Shown piece after piece: positions 30,842 through 43,635 of a stretch of DNA of 64,000 nt. Made by a program: the position numbers and the translations under genes. Below the pieces are notes generated by a model, which was not told the DNA's origin, made no database searches, and was given only the letters and a program-made list of their open reading frames with translations. Numbering within the stretch: the first letter of the stretch is position 1; each line of letters starts with the position of its first letter. The stretch comes from Beta vulgaris subsp. vulgaris (Eukaryota; Streptophyta; Magnoliopsida; Caryophyllales; Amaranthaceae), in contig NC_079205.1 in the NCBI RefSeq assembly GCF_026745355.1, positions 9,600,100 to 9,664,099 on the forward strand, written 5' to 3'.

Positions 30842-32079
30842 TCACTTATATAAAAGAATACAACTTTTTTCAACAAATTTTCTACTTTAAAAAAGAACAC
30901 ACGACTTAGAATTAAAGAGCATGTAGACTTATAAATTATAATTAAAGAAGAGCAAACATTATAATGAAAAGAACATATAGTAATTAACATCTGCACTTAA
31001 GGTAAAAGAACATATACCTTTTAAATTTAAATTTGAAAATGAATTCTTTAGTTGTAAAATTTAAGGAAGCAAATAACAATAATTTTTTTAAATTATAAAC
31101 TCTAAAAATAATAAAATAACGTAGTTTAAAAAAGGGTACATTATGCTTTACATACACTTGGACGCATGTAATTATTTGCGAAGCGGGAAAGGAAAATAGG
31201 AAAGATCAAAATTACTCCTACTACAGTCAACAGTACTCCATTGACTAATTTTTTTTTTTTTAACATTAACCTTTAACATTGTTCTTTTTTATATATTGGA
31301 TGACAGCTAGGGCCTATGTCCTTAAACCCCAAATAAATGATCAATGGCTGAAAGTGGGCCGGCATTTCAAAAAGCAAAATTATTATTGGTCCAATAAGAC
31401 AAGGTTATACAGAGTTTGAAAGGGACCGGAGTAATGACATGACTCAGGTCATAGGGCTAGCAAAAGGTGGTCCATCTCGACAATCCAACTCTAACCTAAT
31501 CCAAAATAATCAAGTTAGAGTTGGGATTTTTGAAACGATGAACCTATTTAATAAAATGGGTTAGGTTAAGATTGACATTTCTATCTCGAAATTAACCTAC
31601 TTCGACCTTATTGACTTGAAAATTCTCATAAAAGTATGTTTGGTAAATCTAAAATTTGGTTAAAAAAAAGTAAATATCATTAAAATAGGTCATAATTATT
31701 CTAAGAAACTCTAAACATGCATATATTTCAATAGTGAAGTTGTTCATTTAGGCTTTTAAAAAAATACTTTTCATTATGAATATAATTATGACTAAAAGGG
31801 TTATACCGGTAACCCGTTTATTAAATAGGTTCGGTTAGGATTGAGTTTTTCAACCTATTTATACAAATGGGTTAGGTTTGGTTGATAGATTCTTGACCCA
31901 TTTATTATCGAACTGAACACGAACCCAACCTAACCCAACCTGATTACTAACCCTAACTCATGAGCATAGGCGGAAAAGTCACAAATTCTCAAACTCGTTT
32001 ACAAAGTTACTCCCTCCTGTTTTTCTTAAGAACTTGTTGTAAGATAAAATCCATTAAAATAACTATTTTTTTAAGAAAT
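30842..32079. other. AT-rich intergenic stretch with a decayed repeat at 31430-31960
   Basis: Around 31430-31960 phrases such as AACCTATTTAATAAAATGGG and CCAACCTAACCCAACC recur on both strands and resemble the repeat at 17430-17830. No gene recognised. A partial CTCCCTCCTGTTTTTCTTAA end at about 32010 suggests a broken MITE. Confidence 0.45.
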
Positions 32080-32339
32080 ACTCCCTCTGTTTTTTTTTAT
32101 CATTCTCGCTTTCTTATGCGCGTCTTCCAATGCATATTTTAAAACTTAAATATCTTTCATTATATATTAGTAAAAATTATAACGATTGAATATTAATAAA
32201 GTACTGATTGAGACGAATCAAACAAGACCCCACATGACTATGTTTTTTCTTATAAATTGAGAACATTTGAGAAGATTCTCTCTATGCATGAATAGTGTCA
32301 AGATTCCAAGTGAGAAAGATAAAAAAAAAACAGAGGGAG
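32080..32339. mobile_element. Stowaway-like MITE
   Basis: Ends CTCCCTCTGTTTTTTTTTAT and ATAAAAAAAAAACAGAGGGAG, flanked by TA. It is about 260 bp and non-coding. The interior phrase ATTCCAAGTGAGAAAGATA also occurs, inverted, near 29130. Confidence 0.8.
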
Positions 32340-32473
32340 TAGTTAATAAATATATTTTCTATTATTTAAAAAATGTATTATAATACTTTCATTTGTCACT
32401 TCAGACCATCTAAATATTTTTCCCTTAAAGAGTCTATTTTTCGATCTTGACTTTTTTCCCCACCCTTTCTCAT

Positions 32474-32775
32474 TAAGGCTCCGTTTGTTTGAAGGAAAAC
32501 GATTTTTCCCATTTTCTATTATTTGGTTGGACAAGAGATTTAAAAGACAAAACTAAGGTAGAAAAAAGTTTTTCATCCCTTTATCAACCTTTTCTTCCAA
32601 AATTTATAAAAAAAAAACCATTTTCTTCCATTCTCTCATTCCCTACATATCAATTTTCCCCTTTTTAGTTAAATAATTTTCCATCTAATCAAACAAAGAA
32701 ACACTAATATGCATTTTCCACCTGAAATTACTTTTTGTGGAAAATAATTTTTCATGAAACTAATCTGACCCTTAA
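32474..32775. mobile_element. Diverged Tourist-like MITE
   Basis: It begins AAGGCTCCGTTTGTTTG after TT and shares its start and AT-rich body (GAAAATAATTTTTCATGA) with the clean element at 42807-43154. The right end (CTGACCCTTAAA) is diverged, so the boundary is approximate. Confidence 0.45.
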
Positions 32776-33349
32776 ATAGACTGTCCTATTTTGAAAACCC
32801 CCCCCCCCTTCCCTCCTCTCATTAAATGAGAAAAAAGTCACGGTCGCAAAATAGACTTTTTTGGTTAGAAAATGTTAAAATGATCTAGAGCAACAAAATA
32901 AAGTAGTATAACACGTCTTTTCAGACAAACAAGTCTTTATTACGTCCTTCTCAATATATATTTATTTAAATAGGTCTTGTCTAACAAAAATTTCTTTTAT
33001 TAATTTAGCCACTTCTCAGTCTAGGTTGTCATTTATTAGTTTACCTATCTTTTCTCTTTTTGGAATTGTCCTACCAATTTTTATACTATGATATATGCTA
33101 TAATCTTTCTCCTTCTATGACCCCAAATACCTTCTTTATAATAAATTAATATTTTTATATCTCTTCTATGACCCTTCACAAACCTATTTCTCCTAAAACT
33201 TTATGGCAAAAAGAGTAGCTTAACTAATGAAAATTGGAGGAAGTGCAACATACATACTGGAAAATATTGTTTCTCCCTTGTTTATATGATCTCTTAGACT
33301 TTAGAGGTGTTTACTGGACGGACTTCACCAAATTTGTTAAAAAAATTAT
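32776..33349. other. Intergenic stretch, nothing recognised
   Basis: It contains a C9-10 run near 32800 and AT-rich sequence. No ORF or terminal repeats of note. Confidence 0.5.
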
Positions 33350-33534
33350 GGAAAATGATATACATAGCCCCTAGGGCTATGTATAAGGTGCTTAAAATGG
33401 AAATAAAATATTGAATCAAGCATTTATTACATCAATTGAGGTGAAAATGTGTCTTGAATTCTTAAATTGTTTCCATTTAAAGAAATATATTTAATGCTTA
33501 TATGTAGCCCTAAGGGCTACATATAACATTACCC
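33350..33534. mobile_element. Small Mutator-type MITE with hairpin ends
   Basis: A 185-bp element flanked by an exact 9-bp repeat AAAAATTAT (33341-33349 and 33535-33543), the TSD length of Mutator elements. Ends GGAAAATGATATACATAGCC and GGGTAATGTTATATGTAGCC (inverted) match at about 15 of 20 positions. Each end also holds its own palindrome (ACATAGCCCCTAGGGCTATGT and TGTAGCCCTAAGGGCTACA). Confidence 0.7.
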
Positions 33535-33861
33535 AAAAATTATTACAGGCCAAATCGTAGTTCAGCCTATGATCGAATCGACTGTTTGGTGAAAAGTTCC
33601 ACTAATTTTGGTTTGAGGAAAGCCAACTTTCATACCAATTTAGAGTGGGGCCAGGTAAACTTTGGCTTAAAGTTTCATATTTGGGTTGATGAAAGCGAAA
33701 TTGTAAAGAAAAAAAATTGAATTGAATTCATCTGAAAGATAAGACATGATCATTGTTTTTAAAAATCGAATCACAAATCCAATTTTTTAGATAATGAAAA
33801 TCATGATTTATGTCTGATCTAACATAATTAAATATTTTGTTTGACCGGATCGAAAACCATA

Positions 33862-34260
33862 TTTGTTGGATTATGCTCCAAAAGTAGTCAAATGATTTTC
33901 TTAACAATTTGGATTAGTGGCTAGTAGTAAGTTAGTGGGTAATTTATTTTATAATTAAAATGTGATTAGTGAATAGTAGTTATGGAGTATGGTATAGGAC
34001 ATGTTATCTTAACATGTTTTCCACTGCTTAGTAGTGTGGCTAACTTTTAGGTTAGTTACTTTTTATTGTAAGCCTATAAAAGACACTTATTGTCTTGAGA
34101 TTAATTGAGCAAGTTTGATGCAAAACTTCTCCATATTTTATTCAATCTCCTCTCTACTCTAAAAATTATCAATCATATATATTCCAATTTTGGTAAAAAG
34201 AGTTTTTTTTTCCTCTCTGAATTCTAGCCCATTATTGTTTTTTAACAATCTTTAACAATT
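33862..34260 (+). repeat. Possible solo LTR
   Basis: It starts TGTTGGATTATGCTCC, has TATAAAAGACAC about 210 bp in, and is followed by pyrimidine-rich sequence. That looks like an LTR promoter layout. I could not fix a CA end or a TSD, so this is tentative. Confidence 0.3.
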
Positions 34261-35461
34261 TGCTGGAAATAATATAATTGTCGCCTTTAATGAAATCATG
34301 TTAACAGTAACGAAAATCCGAGGTGAAAATTATAAGCAATTTGATATCATCAATCTCGATAAACAATAAGCAACCTAATAAAAGAACTAAAAGGAAGATG
34401 TTAAAACATTAGTACTAAAACTACATTTTCATTTTACTCAATAAAATTCGGATTAGATCTAGATATCCGACTTATTGATTTTGTGATCCAAATCCGATCC
34501 AAATTTAGCAACAAAAATCCAAATCAATATCCGGTCCAAATAAAAAACGCAAATTAAAAAAAATCTCAGATCTGAAAATTTAGTATCCAACTTTTGGCTT
34601 TATTATGGTCACTAGTCCTTTATAGCTACTTTATTTATCTAGGAATTAGGATCGTTTAAGGTATTTAAATTAGAATATAATTAGAAAAAGTAAGATGATT
34701 ATAGCAACTTACAAAACTGGCAATATGAAACTCAAGCTTGTCTTCAACGGACTTCAGTCAAAAAAGAAAATAAGAAAGCCAAACTCGTCCAGTATGAAAT
34801 GATTGGATAGAAGTAGAGTGCCTGAAATTAGTTCAATGTGCAAGTAATAAAGATGTTAAACAATGTTTTTCCTTTACAATGAAAACAAGAAAGGGGATTT
34901 TATATGGAAAAAATAATAAATAAACAACAAAAAAAAACAGGTGATTACAAGATGCGTTGGTTTCTCTCATACCTCAGTGTCACAGTGTGATAGTAGTAGT
35001 ATAGCAGTAAACAGGTGAAACCAAGACCTGGGTGAATTCCCACAGTCCACAGACAGGTATAAAAATACTATAAAGAAAGAAGATAAGGAAATTCCCACGA
35101 AAGTTTGACGAAAGCTTCACGAAAGTTTGAGGAAATTGGTTTTCAGTTTCTTACTGTCTTTTACTTTTAAGCTTTTCTCGAGTATCGGTCTTGTCCGTCA
35201 AACTGTATACATTATTTATATACAATGCGTCTTGTATGTGGCCGGTTACACGCGAAATTACAAGTGTGGTCGCGCGCGACATGTTGTCAGTCGGTCAACT
35301 CATTTTCAAATAGTCATATCTCACTTGTTTTTCATCGGAATCGAACTTTTGTCCAGGCGTTGGAAACCTATCGAGCCAGATTTTCATCTCCAACTTGAAT
35401 CTTCCCAAAATATTAAGTGTGCGGTGAGATGTGACCTTTTGAAGTTGACCCTTATGCACAA
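34261..35461. other. Intergenic stretch, nothing recognised
   Basis: It is mostly AT-rich. A GC-richer block at about 35200-35420 (with GTGGTCGCGCGCGACATG) includes a 114-codon frame at 35127-35471 that shows no recognisable domain. Confidence 0.45.
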
Positions 35462-36478
35462 ACACTTATAAACAAATGGAGTTACTCTTATAACCATATG
35501 GAGTTACTTGTATGAGTATGTGGATACTTTTAACAATAAAAGGGTGTCACTCCTATAAAGAAATGTGGTTACTCTTCTAAGCAAATGCGGTTACTTTTGT
35601 GAACTTTTAGAGTTACTCGTATGACTAAATGAGGTTACTCGTATGATTTATTGAAGTTACTTGTATAAATAAATGAGGTTACTAGTATGAATTAATTGGG
35701 TTACTCATAAGATTAAATGAGGTTACTCATAAATTAAATGACATTACTGGTATGAATTTATTGGGTTACTCATATGATAAATATGGGGTTACTCATATAA
35801 TAAAATGGAGTTACTTTGTGAACAATTGGGATTACTAGCTTGATCAAATAGGATCATCATATGATTAAATAAGGTTAATATTGTGAACTAATGAGGTTAC
35901 TCGTATGATAAAACGAGGTTACTTTTGTGAACAAATGAGTTTACTCATTTGAATAAATGAGATTACTAATCAGTTTACTTTTATGAATGAATGAGGTTAC
36001 TCAATTGAATAAATGCGACTACTTTTGTCAACCTTTCGGGTTACTCTTATGATTAAATGAGGTTACTCGTATGATTAATTGAAGTTGTTTGTATAAATAA
36101 ATGAGGTTACTAGTATAAATTAATTGAGTTACTCATAAAATTAAATTAGATTACTCGTACATTAAATAGATGAGGTTACTAGTACGAATGAATTAGGTTA
36201 CTCGTATCAATAAACAGGGTTACTCTTATGCATGAATGGGGTTACTCATTTGGATAAATGAGGTTACTTATCAGTTTACTCTTATGAATAAATAAGATCA
36301 TTAATCGTTTGAATAAATGCGGTTACTTTTGTGAACCTTTGGTGTTACTCGTATGATTAAACGATGTTACTCGTATGATTTATTGAAGTTACTTGTATAA
36401 ATAAATGAGGTTATTAATATGAATGAATGAGGTTACTCATATGATTAAATCAGGTTACTCCAAGTTACTCTGGTTAAA
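35462..36478 (+). repeat. Degenerate minisatellite of ~20-24 bp units
   Basis: Roughly forty units of the form AATGAGGTTACTCGTATGATTA run over ~1 kb with many substitutions and small indels. The core GGTTACTC or AGTTACTC is best conserved. There is no unique spacer between units, so it is not CRISPR-like. Confidence 0.9.
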
Positions 36479-36594
36479 GACTTGTTAAACTCTTGCTCAG
36501 AGATAGTTGTTGCAACAGTTTTACCACTCTCATTAATTTCAAGCATTTCAACATCATCACCACCACCACCATGTTTATCATCATCACCATCACC
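36469..36594 (-). other. Exon-like fragment next to the minisatellite
   Basis: The minus strand reads, after a possible TAG acceptor at 36595-36597, GDGDDDKHGGGGDDVEML and then EINESGKTVATTISEQEF, and runs into the minisatellite. The composition looks coding, but I recognise no family. It could be a captured gene fragment. Confidence 0.3.
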
Positions 36595-36896
36595 TAAGAT
36601 TACAGAAAAATAAAATTGTCCAACATTTCACACTTCAAACCTCAAATTCCTCAAAGATCTTGCAACTTTTCACAATTCATGTACTTGGTACATCTCAAAT
36701 TCCGCCATTGATTTTTTATCGTTGTCTTCAACCGTAACAATGCCATTGATTTTACAGAGGAAAGAAAGAAGTTAGGATTTTGAGCTTTAAATTTACTTTT
36801 TAAGGTAACAAGATACTCAATTCTCCATTGTTAATTGAAGCGGACTCAACTAATGTCATCAAATGATGTTATGATGATAATTGTGGTCCCCGGAGT

Positions 36897-39640
36897 TCTT
36901 TTATTCTTTTTTTTTTTTATAGAAACAGGGTTTCATTGAAATAGAAAGTCATACGGCACTTACATATACTTCCTAAGAAATATAAAATTCCAACACATAT
37001 ACATAACACCTTAGAACTAATTATATTGCAGATTCGATCAACAATAGCCTTAATAAAAAATTCATCTGAAGCAATACAATATGTGATTTAGCACTAATTC
37101 GGCTTAAGATTTATAGATGTATAGTCAATTGGGTGAAAATACTTATGTGGTACTCTAGAAGCTTACAGTGATTATGAAACCCTAGATTTTCATTCCTCGC
37201 CAAACGAACAATCTAATAGATTAATTTTCTAAACAAACTGCAATTAATAATCTTCCATAAGGGAAGAGAAGACAATCATACTCCAAACTCTCACTAAAGG
37301 AGAGAACAAACCCAAAAATTAGGAAGAAAACGCTCATAAAGAGAGATAAGGAGGATTATTAAAAACAAAACAATTCAAAACTAAGGAATTAAAGAAGAAA
37401 TTGGGGCTTGGCATCATCAAAGAGATGATGACGGTAGCCCCTTGCGGTTGGAAAAGGAATTAGGTTTTTTTAGAGAGAGAATACAATATGAAGTTTTTAG
37501 CTTGAGAGGCCTTCTTACCATTAAATATCCTTTTTTATACTCTTAACCAACACGTTTGTGGCATGGTTTGAAGGTAGTTCATGGCTAAGTTATAAAATTA
37601 TGCTATATTCTAAGCCCGGACTTGTACACTTACAACTCAGTTTCTCTCCCCTCAAATCATCATTATTACCTTCCCCTTGATCTGTCTCTCCTCTTGCTCC
37701 TATTCATTATCATGATATATGTTACTTTCGCTCCAAGGAGAGCTAGATCTGATGTTCTAGAACAAGTTGTTAATTAGAGTTGCAGCAGATTTTGTTGGGC
37801 AGTGGTGTCTATGTTCAACTCTGATGGATATCACGGTGATAGAGAGCTGTAAATGGGGTTGATTATTTTGCCGTTTATTTTCTTATTTTTCAATTCTTTA
37901 ATTTAGACTTGTATTTGGAGAGAAAATTTCCCACAAAAAAAATTAATTTATACTAACAGAAAATTAATTTTCCCACAAAATTTAATTTAACTGTTATCGT
38001 TGTAATACCCCGACAATTCTCTATTTTCTAAAATACCTTTTTAATATAGAACATAGAGAATTATCAAAACATTATCCCCTGTGTGATAACGTAGCAGCTT
38101 ATTCAGTGAAAAACATAATAAATAACTTTATAAATAAAACTTAGTCAAACCAACAAAAGTCAAAGTCAATGACAATCGTTAAAACCAACTACAATATTTA
38201 AATCCAACGACGAAAAGTAAAAGTCAACTGTGATAAAAGATCTACACAACTCTCCAAGTCCCGAACCCATGGTGCATCATCTTCAAACCTGTAGATGGAC
38301 AATGCACTATTGATCCCTAGAGACTACTCGCCAAAATGGGTCATCACATGATCAATAAGGCATAGCCATGACCAACATACGCACAGAAAAGCACGTAATC
38401 AACAAAGTTGAGAACTACATAATTACAAATAAATAATCCTGACATGATACTACTACAATATAGATAGGAATGAATAATAATACAATAACCTTGCAGATAA
38501 CTTTGTTTGAACTAAACTTCACAACCAAAAATTAAATTACTTTAAATAGAATAGTCAGTGAAATGACGAGTTGTCTGACTAAAAACAAGTCGTCCCGTTA
38601 GAAGACGAAATACGATGACCTACGATATCGAGGAACCTTTAAAATAAAAGTAGGACACAGTGATCAATCCGGTCCCAAGAAAACTCCTTTGATTCGCCGA
38701 CCATCCTTCTCCAAACACGAATACTCCTCTGATTCGCCGGCCATCCTTCTCCAAACATGAAAACTCCTTTGATCGTCGCTCGACTCCTTTGTCGGTTGTG
38801 ATTCTCTCGTATTTCCTTCGTCGGCCGTTCGAAGCTCGTCGCTCGACTCCTCGTTTGTCGGTTGTGACTCTCTTGTATATCCTTCGTCGACCGTTCAAAG
38901 CTCCACGTTTGACAACCGTTCACAGACTGCTGTTGGAGTAAGTCCTCGTGATTTTCTCACCATCGAATGAATTCAAGAGAGTGACAATTAAGTGGATAAG
39001 ATGAGTGTTCGAGGGAGCGACAGTTGGATCAATTTTGTTTTCCTTTTTTTTTCGATTTTCAGATTTTTAATTTTTTATATGTAATATATTTTTCTGCTAT
39101 TTTTTTGTTTTGTTTTTATTTTGATCTATTATTGCCACTTGGTCTTTATCTGCATTTTAATTTTCTCATTGATGTCGTGGTTAAAATAATTAATTCATGC
39201 CGTTTCTTAATATTTTTTAGTTTCTTAGGTTTTTAGTTTTAATTTGTTTCTTAGTCTTTTCATTTCAGTTTTTGAATTTTGTTAGTTTGTTTTTCTCTAA
39301 TTTAGTTTCTCTTTTATATGGGGTGTTTGAAACAGTGGATTGTGTAGCTATGTAACATATTGTAATGGTACTATAACTACAAAAAATTACGCCTCGAGAA
39401 ATTTTTTACAAATTTTTTTTTTACCTGCACATCGTCTAATGCTACGGTTTTAGGAAGAAATCGCAGCAGTAAACTCGTTTTTTTAATATTAAAAAAAACT
39501 GTTACTGCGGTTTTTGTCAGGAACTGCAGCAACGGCTTGACATTTGTGGTCAAAAACCGCAACAATAGGTTTATTACCTATTGCTGCATCCTTAATTGCT
39601 GCGCTGCCAAAATCGTAAGCAATAGGCCACTTAATGACCG
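36897..39640. other. Copy 2 of the duplicated non-coding and CACTA-like block
   Basis: It corresponds to 4880-7623 of copy 1: the LTR-like fragment from about 38000, the CTTCTCCAAACA tandem phrases at 38690-38780, and the CACTA-like subterminal repeats at 39370-39640. Here the CACTA-like block includes GCGGTTTTTGTCAGGAACTG, which copy 1 lost. Confidence 0.6.
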
Positions 39641-42208
39641 CAACAATAAGCATTTATTTTACGAGTGGGAGGAAGAAAGTAATGAAACCAAAGCAAAGAA
39701 AAGAGGACGAAGAAAAGTAATCAAATCAAAGTAAAGGAAAGAGGAGGAAGAAATGCCGACAGGGCAGCGACAGCTTCTGGGGTAACAACGGCTTCAGGCG
39801 GTCGGTGAATGGTCGACGGGACGGCGGGCCAGTGAAGCAAAGAAGTGAAGGCCGAAGGAGAGCTAGGACGAAATTGGAAGAGAGAGAAAAAAGAAATAGG
39901 AGAACCGAAATTATGGGAGGAAGGAGGAGAGAGAAAATAATTGTATGGGAAAATTTTGGGATTTATGGGGGTTTATATAGGTTTCCCTTGTGGGCTTAGA
40001 AAAAGGTAATTGAGCTCAAACTAGAAATTCTTTTTCAATTTTAGAAGTGTTTGGGTTCCTCAAACCCATTTAGGAGTCCTTTTCCAAATCCAAAAACGTT
40101 TCAAACATTTTGAATATTTTTCAAAGTATGACTTAATAAAATATTTGACTTCTTTAAATCATTAACATAATTTCTTTGACTTTCAAATAGTCAACCTTTG
40201 AAGAGTAAATCATTTAAATACTAATATGTACTTAAATATAAATAACTATACATTAAAATATATTTATAAAATTCATAAACTTACGAGGGATTATAATTAT
40301 GCCCACCTTTTAAAAGTCGGATAATTTTTCTCCATCCTAGTGTAAGTCTAACAAACATAATTTTAGAAATTAATAGAAAATTTAACATTGACCTAACAAA
40401 GGGGCACAACATGGAACCAATATAATATAACTTGGAAGAGAAAATTCAATGAGAGTACACTATATAGAAAACCAAAAGAATACCCCTGCAAGGCTGCAAT
40501 TCCTATTTATGTGTGTTAATATGCTAAAATTACAATATTGTCCTTAATAGTGGGTAGATTAGCATTTTATCACTTGTTTGGAATTGTGTGCTTATTTAGT
40601 TGTGTGTACCGTGGAAGCAAAAAAGAAAAATAAGATAAAATTATTTGCGTGAATTGACTGAATTCTTTGTTAGCTCAGGCCAAAAAATCAACCATGAGAA
40701 AAGCCAAATATAGTTTTCTCCTAACTGTAGCCTAGAAATGATTGACGAATTTGAGTAGCCCCTTAGTATAAAGTCCTCTAAGAAATTGGGTACATATTTG
40801 TGGTTCCCCCTTATAGTTAGAAGGCCATCAAAATCCAAACTCAGCTTCCTTATTGATAAATTGAGCTCCAAACTTGCCTCACGGAGATCCGAAAGCCTCT
40901 CAAATGTGGGTAGGACTCTCTTGAATAACTCATCAACCTTGCTTTCAAGCTATATCCTAGTATATGGCTCTCTTGATCAAATCAATCATCCGAGCTATCC
41001 CATGATACTTTATGCAAGCTATCTCCTTCCGTCATTCCATAACTAAAAAGCTATACTCCAGCTATGCCACTTTCTTTTGAGGTCACTTAATTAAACAGGT
41101 TAAAAAGATAAAATTGAATCTCCTTGAAACGGGTATGTCTTCCTAAAAAAATATCGGTGCGTGGTTGGCTTTCACTTCGAAGGACCTCAATACCAATAAC
41201 ATGGCAATACTATGTTGGAAACTAGATGAGAGATTGAATACGGTTATGAGTAAGATCTGCCTTCCTAAAATTAAAAGTAAAATCAAGTGGACCATGTCCC
41301 CTCGAATGTGCTGTTTTCTTTTGGTCTCTGGAACCTTTGAAAGAGACGAAATGGTTAGTACTATAAAGATACAAACACCCCCTCCGACATTCTCCGCAAA
41401 AACTCAAAATGGGATACCACGTATAGATTTTTAATCAATACACCAATTTTTAAGGAAGTAAAGCCAAAATCGATTGTCTTTTTGGAATCCTTTCCCCTCA
41501 TAGTCCCAAAATAAAACATTGATGGATCCTTCACCCATGAATACAAAAGGTAGGAGTTGTTGGTGTTTGCAAGGACAGTATATGTGATTGGATAAAAGGC
41601 TTTCCGTTGAGATCCTATTGTCATACTCCCCTCGAGGCATAGATAAAAGCTCTTTGGTCAACTCTTACATGGATAAGACAAATCAAGTGGAACCATTGTT
41701 GTTAAAATCCTGATCCGAATCTTATGATCCTACGACTTTATGATCCGGAAGGACCTCACTGATCCCGATTCTACGTAGGATCTTAATTTTTTAGGATCTT
41801 TCGATCCTACCCAGCCACAAAAAATCACATGGTAGGATCGTAATACGATTTTACGATCCTACGACTCTAAAATTTGATAATATCATAAAAAAAAATCCTA
41901 ATTAAATAATTTGGTTGCACGTTACTTCAATCTTATAGTATTGAAAACTAAACCATTTGCTAATGAAATAAGTCATTATTAATATATGTAAATTTTTAAC
42001 ATGAGGTTCTCACCATATTCTAGCATAATTATCTCTATTTCACCGAATTGTAGGATCTTATGATCCTACGATGAGATCCCACCGATTTGATCCTACGATG
42101 CGATCCCACCGATTCGATCCTACCAACCCCTACGATTCAAAGTAGGATCCTAATTTCGATAATATTGAGTGTGACAACTGCATCATTTGTGTAGATTGTA
42201 AAGGCCTT
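39641..42208. other. Copy 2 of the duplicated stretch 14420-17170
   Basis: Non-coding as far as I can see. It includes the GATCCTACGA inverted-repeat element at about 41697-42175. It lacks ~150 bp present in copy 1 at about 16050-16195. Confidence 0.55.
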
Positions 42209-42520
42209 ATGACCACAGTTCTAGACACCAAAGGGAAAAGCAGAGTTTTGATTTTGACTACTAATTGCAGTGAGCTGCTTCGATCAATGCCAGGAACAAA
42301 CATCGAGTTTGAAGGAAGACAAAACAACAAAGTGGTGGATACTTTGTCTAAACAAGCAAGGATGACAACTTTGCAATTTAGTACTCTTTACAATTTGGTT
42401 TCCTCTACCCTGGATTGTATAAACTATTTACTTTTGAATAAACTAGGAACCCATGATTTATTGCATCATCGATATATTAATCGAAACCTAAATAAGGATG
42501 AGCCCGTACGAGGGTTGTAA
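42209..42520 (+). pseudogene. Small RNase H-like tail remnant, copy 2
   Basis: Near-identical counterpart of 17100-17409, with FEGRQNNKVVDTLSKQARM conserved. It shares that entry's uncertainty. Confidence 0.35.
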
Positions 42521-42806
42521 GTAGAGATAACAATCAGGTATAGTTGAGCGGGGTTCATGTTCGGGTCGATAATTAATGGGTCAATCCCTCAACACAGATC
42601 TAACTCATTTAATAAACAGGCTGAAAAACTTAACATTGAAGTGACCTATTTAATAAATGAGTTATCTATTTTAAAATAGGTATTGATGTAATTATTATTA
42701 TATTAATATATTTTGCAAGAATTTTCTATATGTATAAGTTAATAAGGTCAAAGCATGTCATTTTTCGACTTGAAAATGTCAATACGAACCTAACCTGTTT
42801 ACTTAA

Positions 42807-43154
42807 GGCTCCGTTTGGTAGGGTATAAAATATTTTTCATGAAAATGAGTTTTCCTTTCCCTTTCATTTTCCGTTGTTTGGTTTAATAAGGGGTGTAAAA
42901 CAAGATTTTCATCAAGGGAGTTTTAGGTGAAAATCATTTTTCTTTCAAAATGAAAGGAAAACACATTTTCCTCTTTTTTCCTTAGCAACCTTTTACTATT
43001 CTCTTATCCATCCTCTCCCTTCCCCTTCCATTTTTCTCTTTTCCATAACTTTTTTTATATTGAACCAAACAAAGGAAAATTGGCTTTGTATTTAAATTTT
43101 CCATTGTAAAATGTTTTACATGAAAAATCATTTTACATCCAACCAAACGGAGCC
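42807..43154. mobile_element. Tourist-like (PIF/Harbinger) MITE
   Basis: A 348-bp element with ends GGCTCCGTTTGGT and ACCAAACGGAGCC and the 3-bp TSD TAA (42804-42806 and 43155-43157). Copy 1 has the empty site ACTTAAATGAG at about 17719-17729. It has no coding capacity. Confidence 0.93.
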
Positions 43155-43332
43155 TAAATGAGTTAAAAGAAAATCCAAGTCTAACCGGCTTATTTCAAGT
43201 TAAATTTGGATCGGATTGTTGGATTGGGTTAATTTTTGGCAGCCATACTTGTAACTTGTAAGCACTCATTAAGTATTTAATCTAATGTCCATTTTTACCC
43301 AAAGGAAAAACAGAAAAAGAAAAAAAGGGAAC

Positions 43333-43567
43333 TGTTGAGAAACAGTGAATTGGAAAATTTCACTGTTCAAGCATAGTGAATGTCATGCCATGCATTTACT
43401 GCATGTTAGGAAAGTTTTTCGTCCGCGCAGAAATCGTTGAAAATGTAATGTTAAAAACAGTATACTTTTGCCTATAAATACCGATGTAAGAAATCAGTTC
43501 TTCACATCAATGCAATACAATACTCTCTGATATATTTGCATAACTTCTCTCTCCATTTCTCACAACA
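43333..43567 (+). repeat. Copia C 5' LTR
   Basis: It runs from TGTTGAGAAACAGTG to CTCACAACA. TATAAATACCGATG at about 43472-43485 is a likely TATA box. Confidence 0.92.
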
Positions 43568-43582
43568 CGTTATCAGCACGAG
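43568..43582 (+). other. Copia C probable primer binding site
   Basis: CGTTATCAGCACGAG follows the LTR where a primer site belongs. It is not the initiator tRNA-Met 3'-end complement that Copia A and B carry. I cannot name the primer tRNA. Confidence 0.5.
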
Positions 43583-43635
43583 TGTTCTACCGGAAATTTT
43601 TTTTTTAAGGTATCTTTAAAATTTTTACATCCATT

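Noticed and set aside
35462..36478. CRISPR-like array
   Set aside because: The units are contiguous and degenerate with no unique spacers, and the DNA is plant nuclear. It is a minisatellite.
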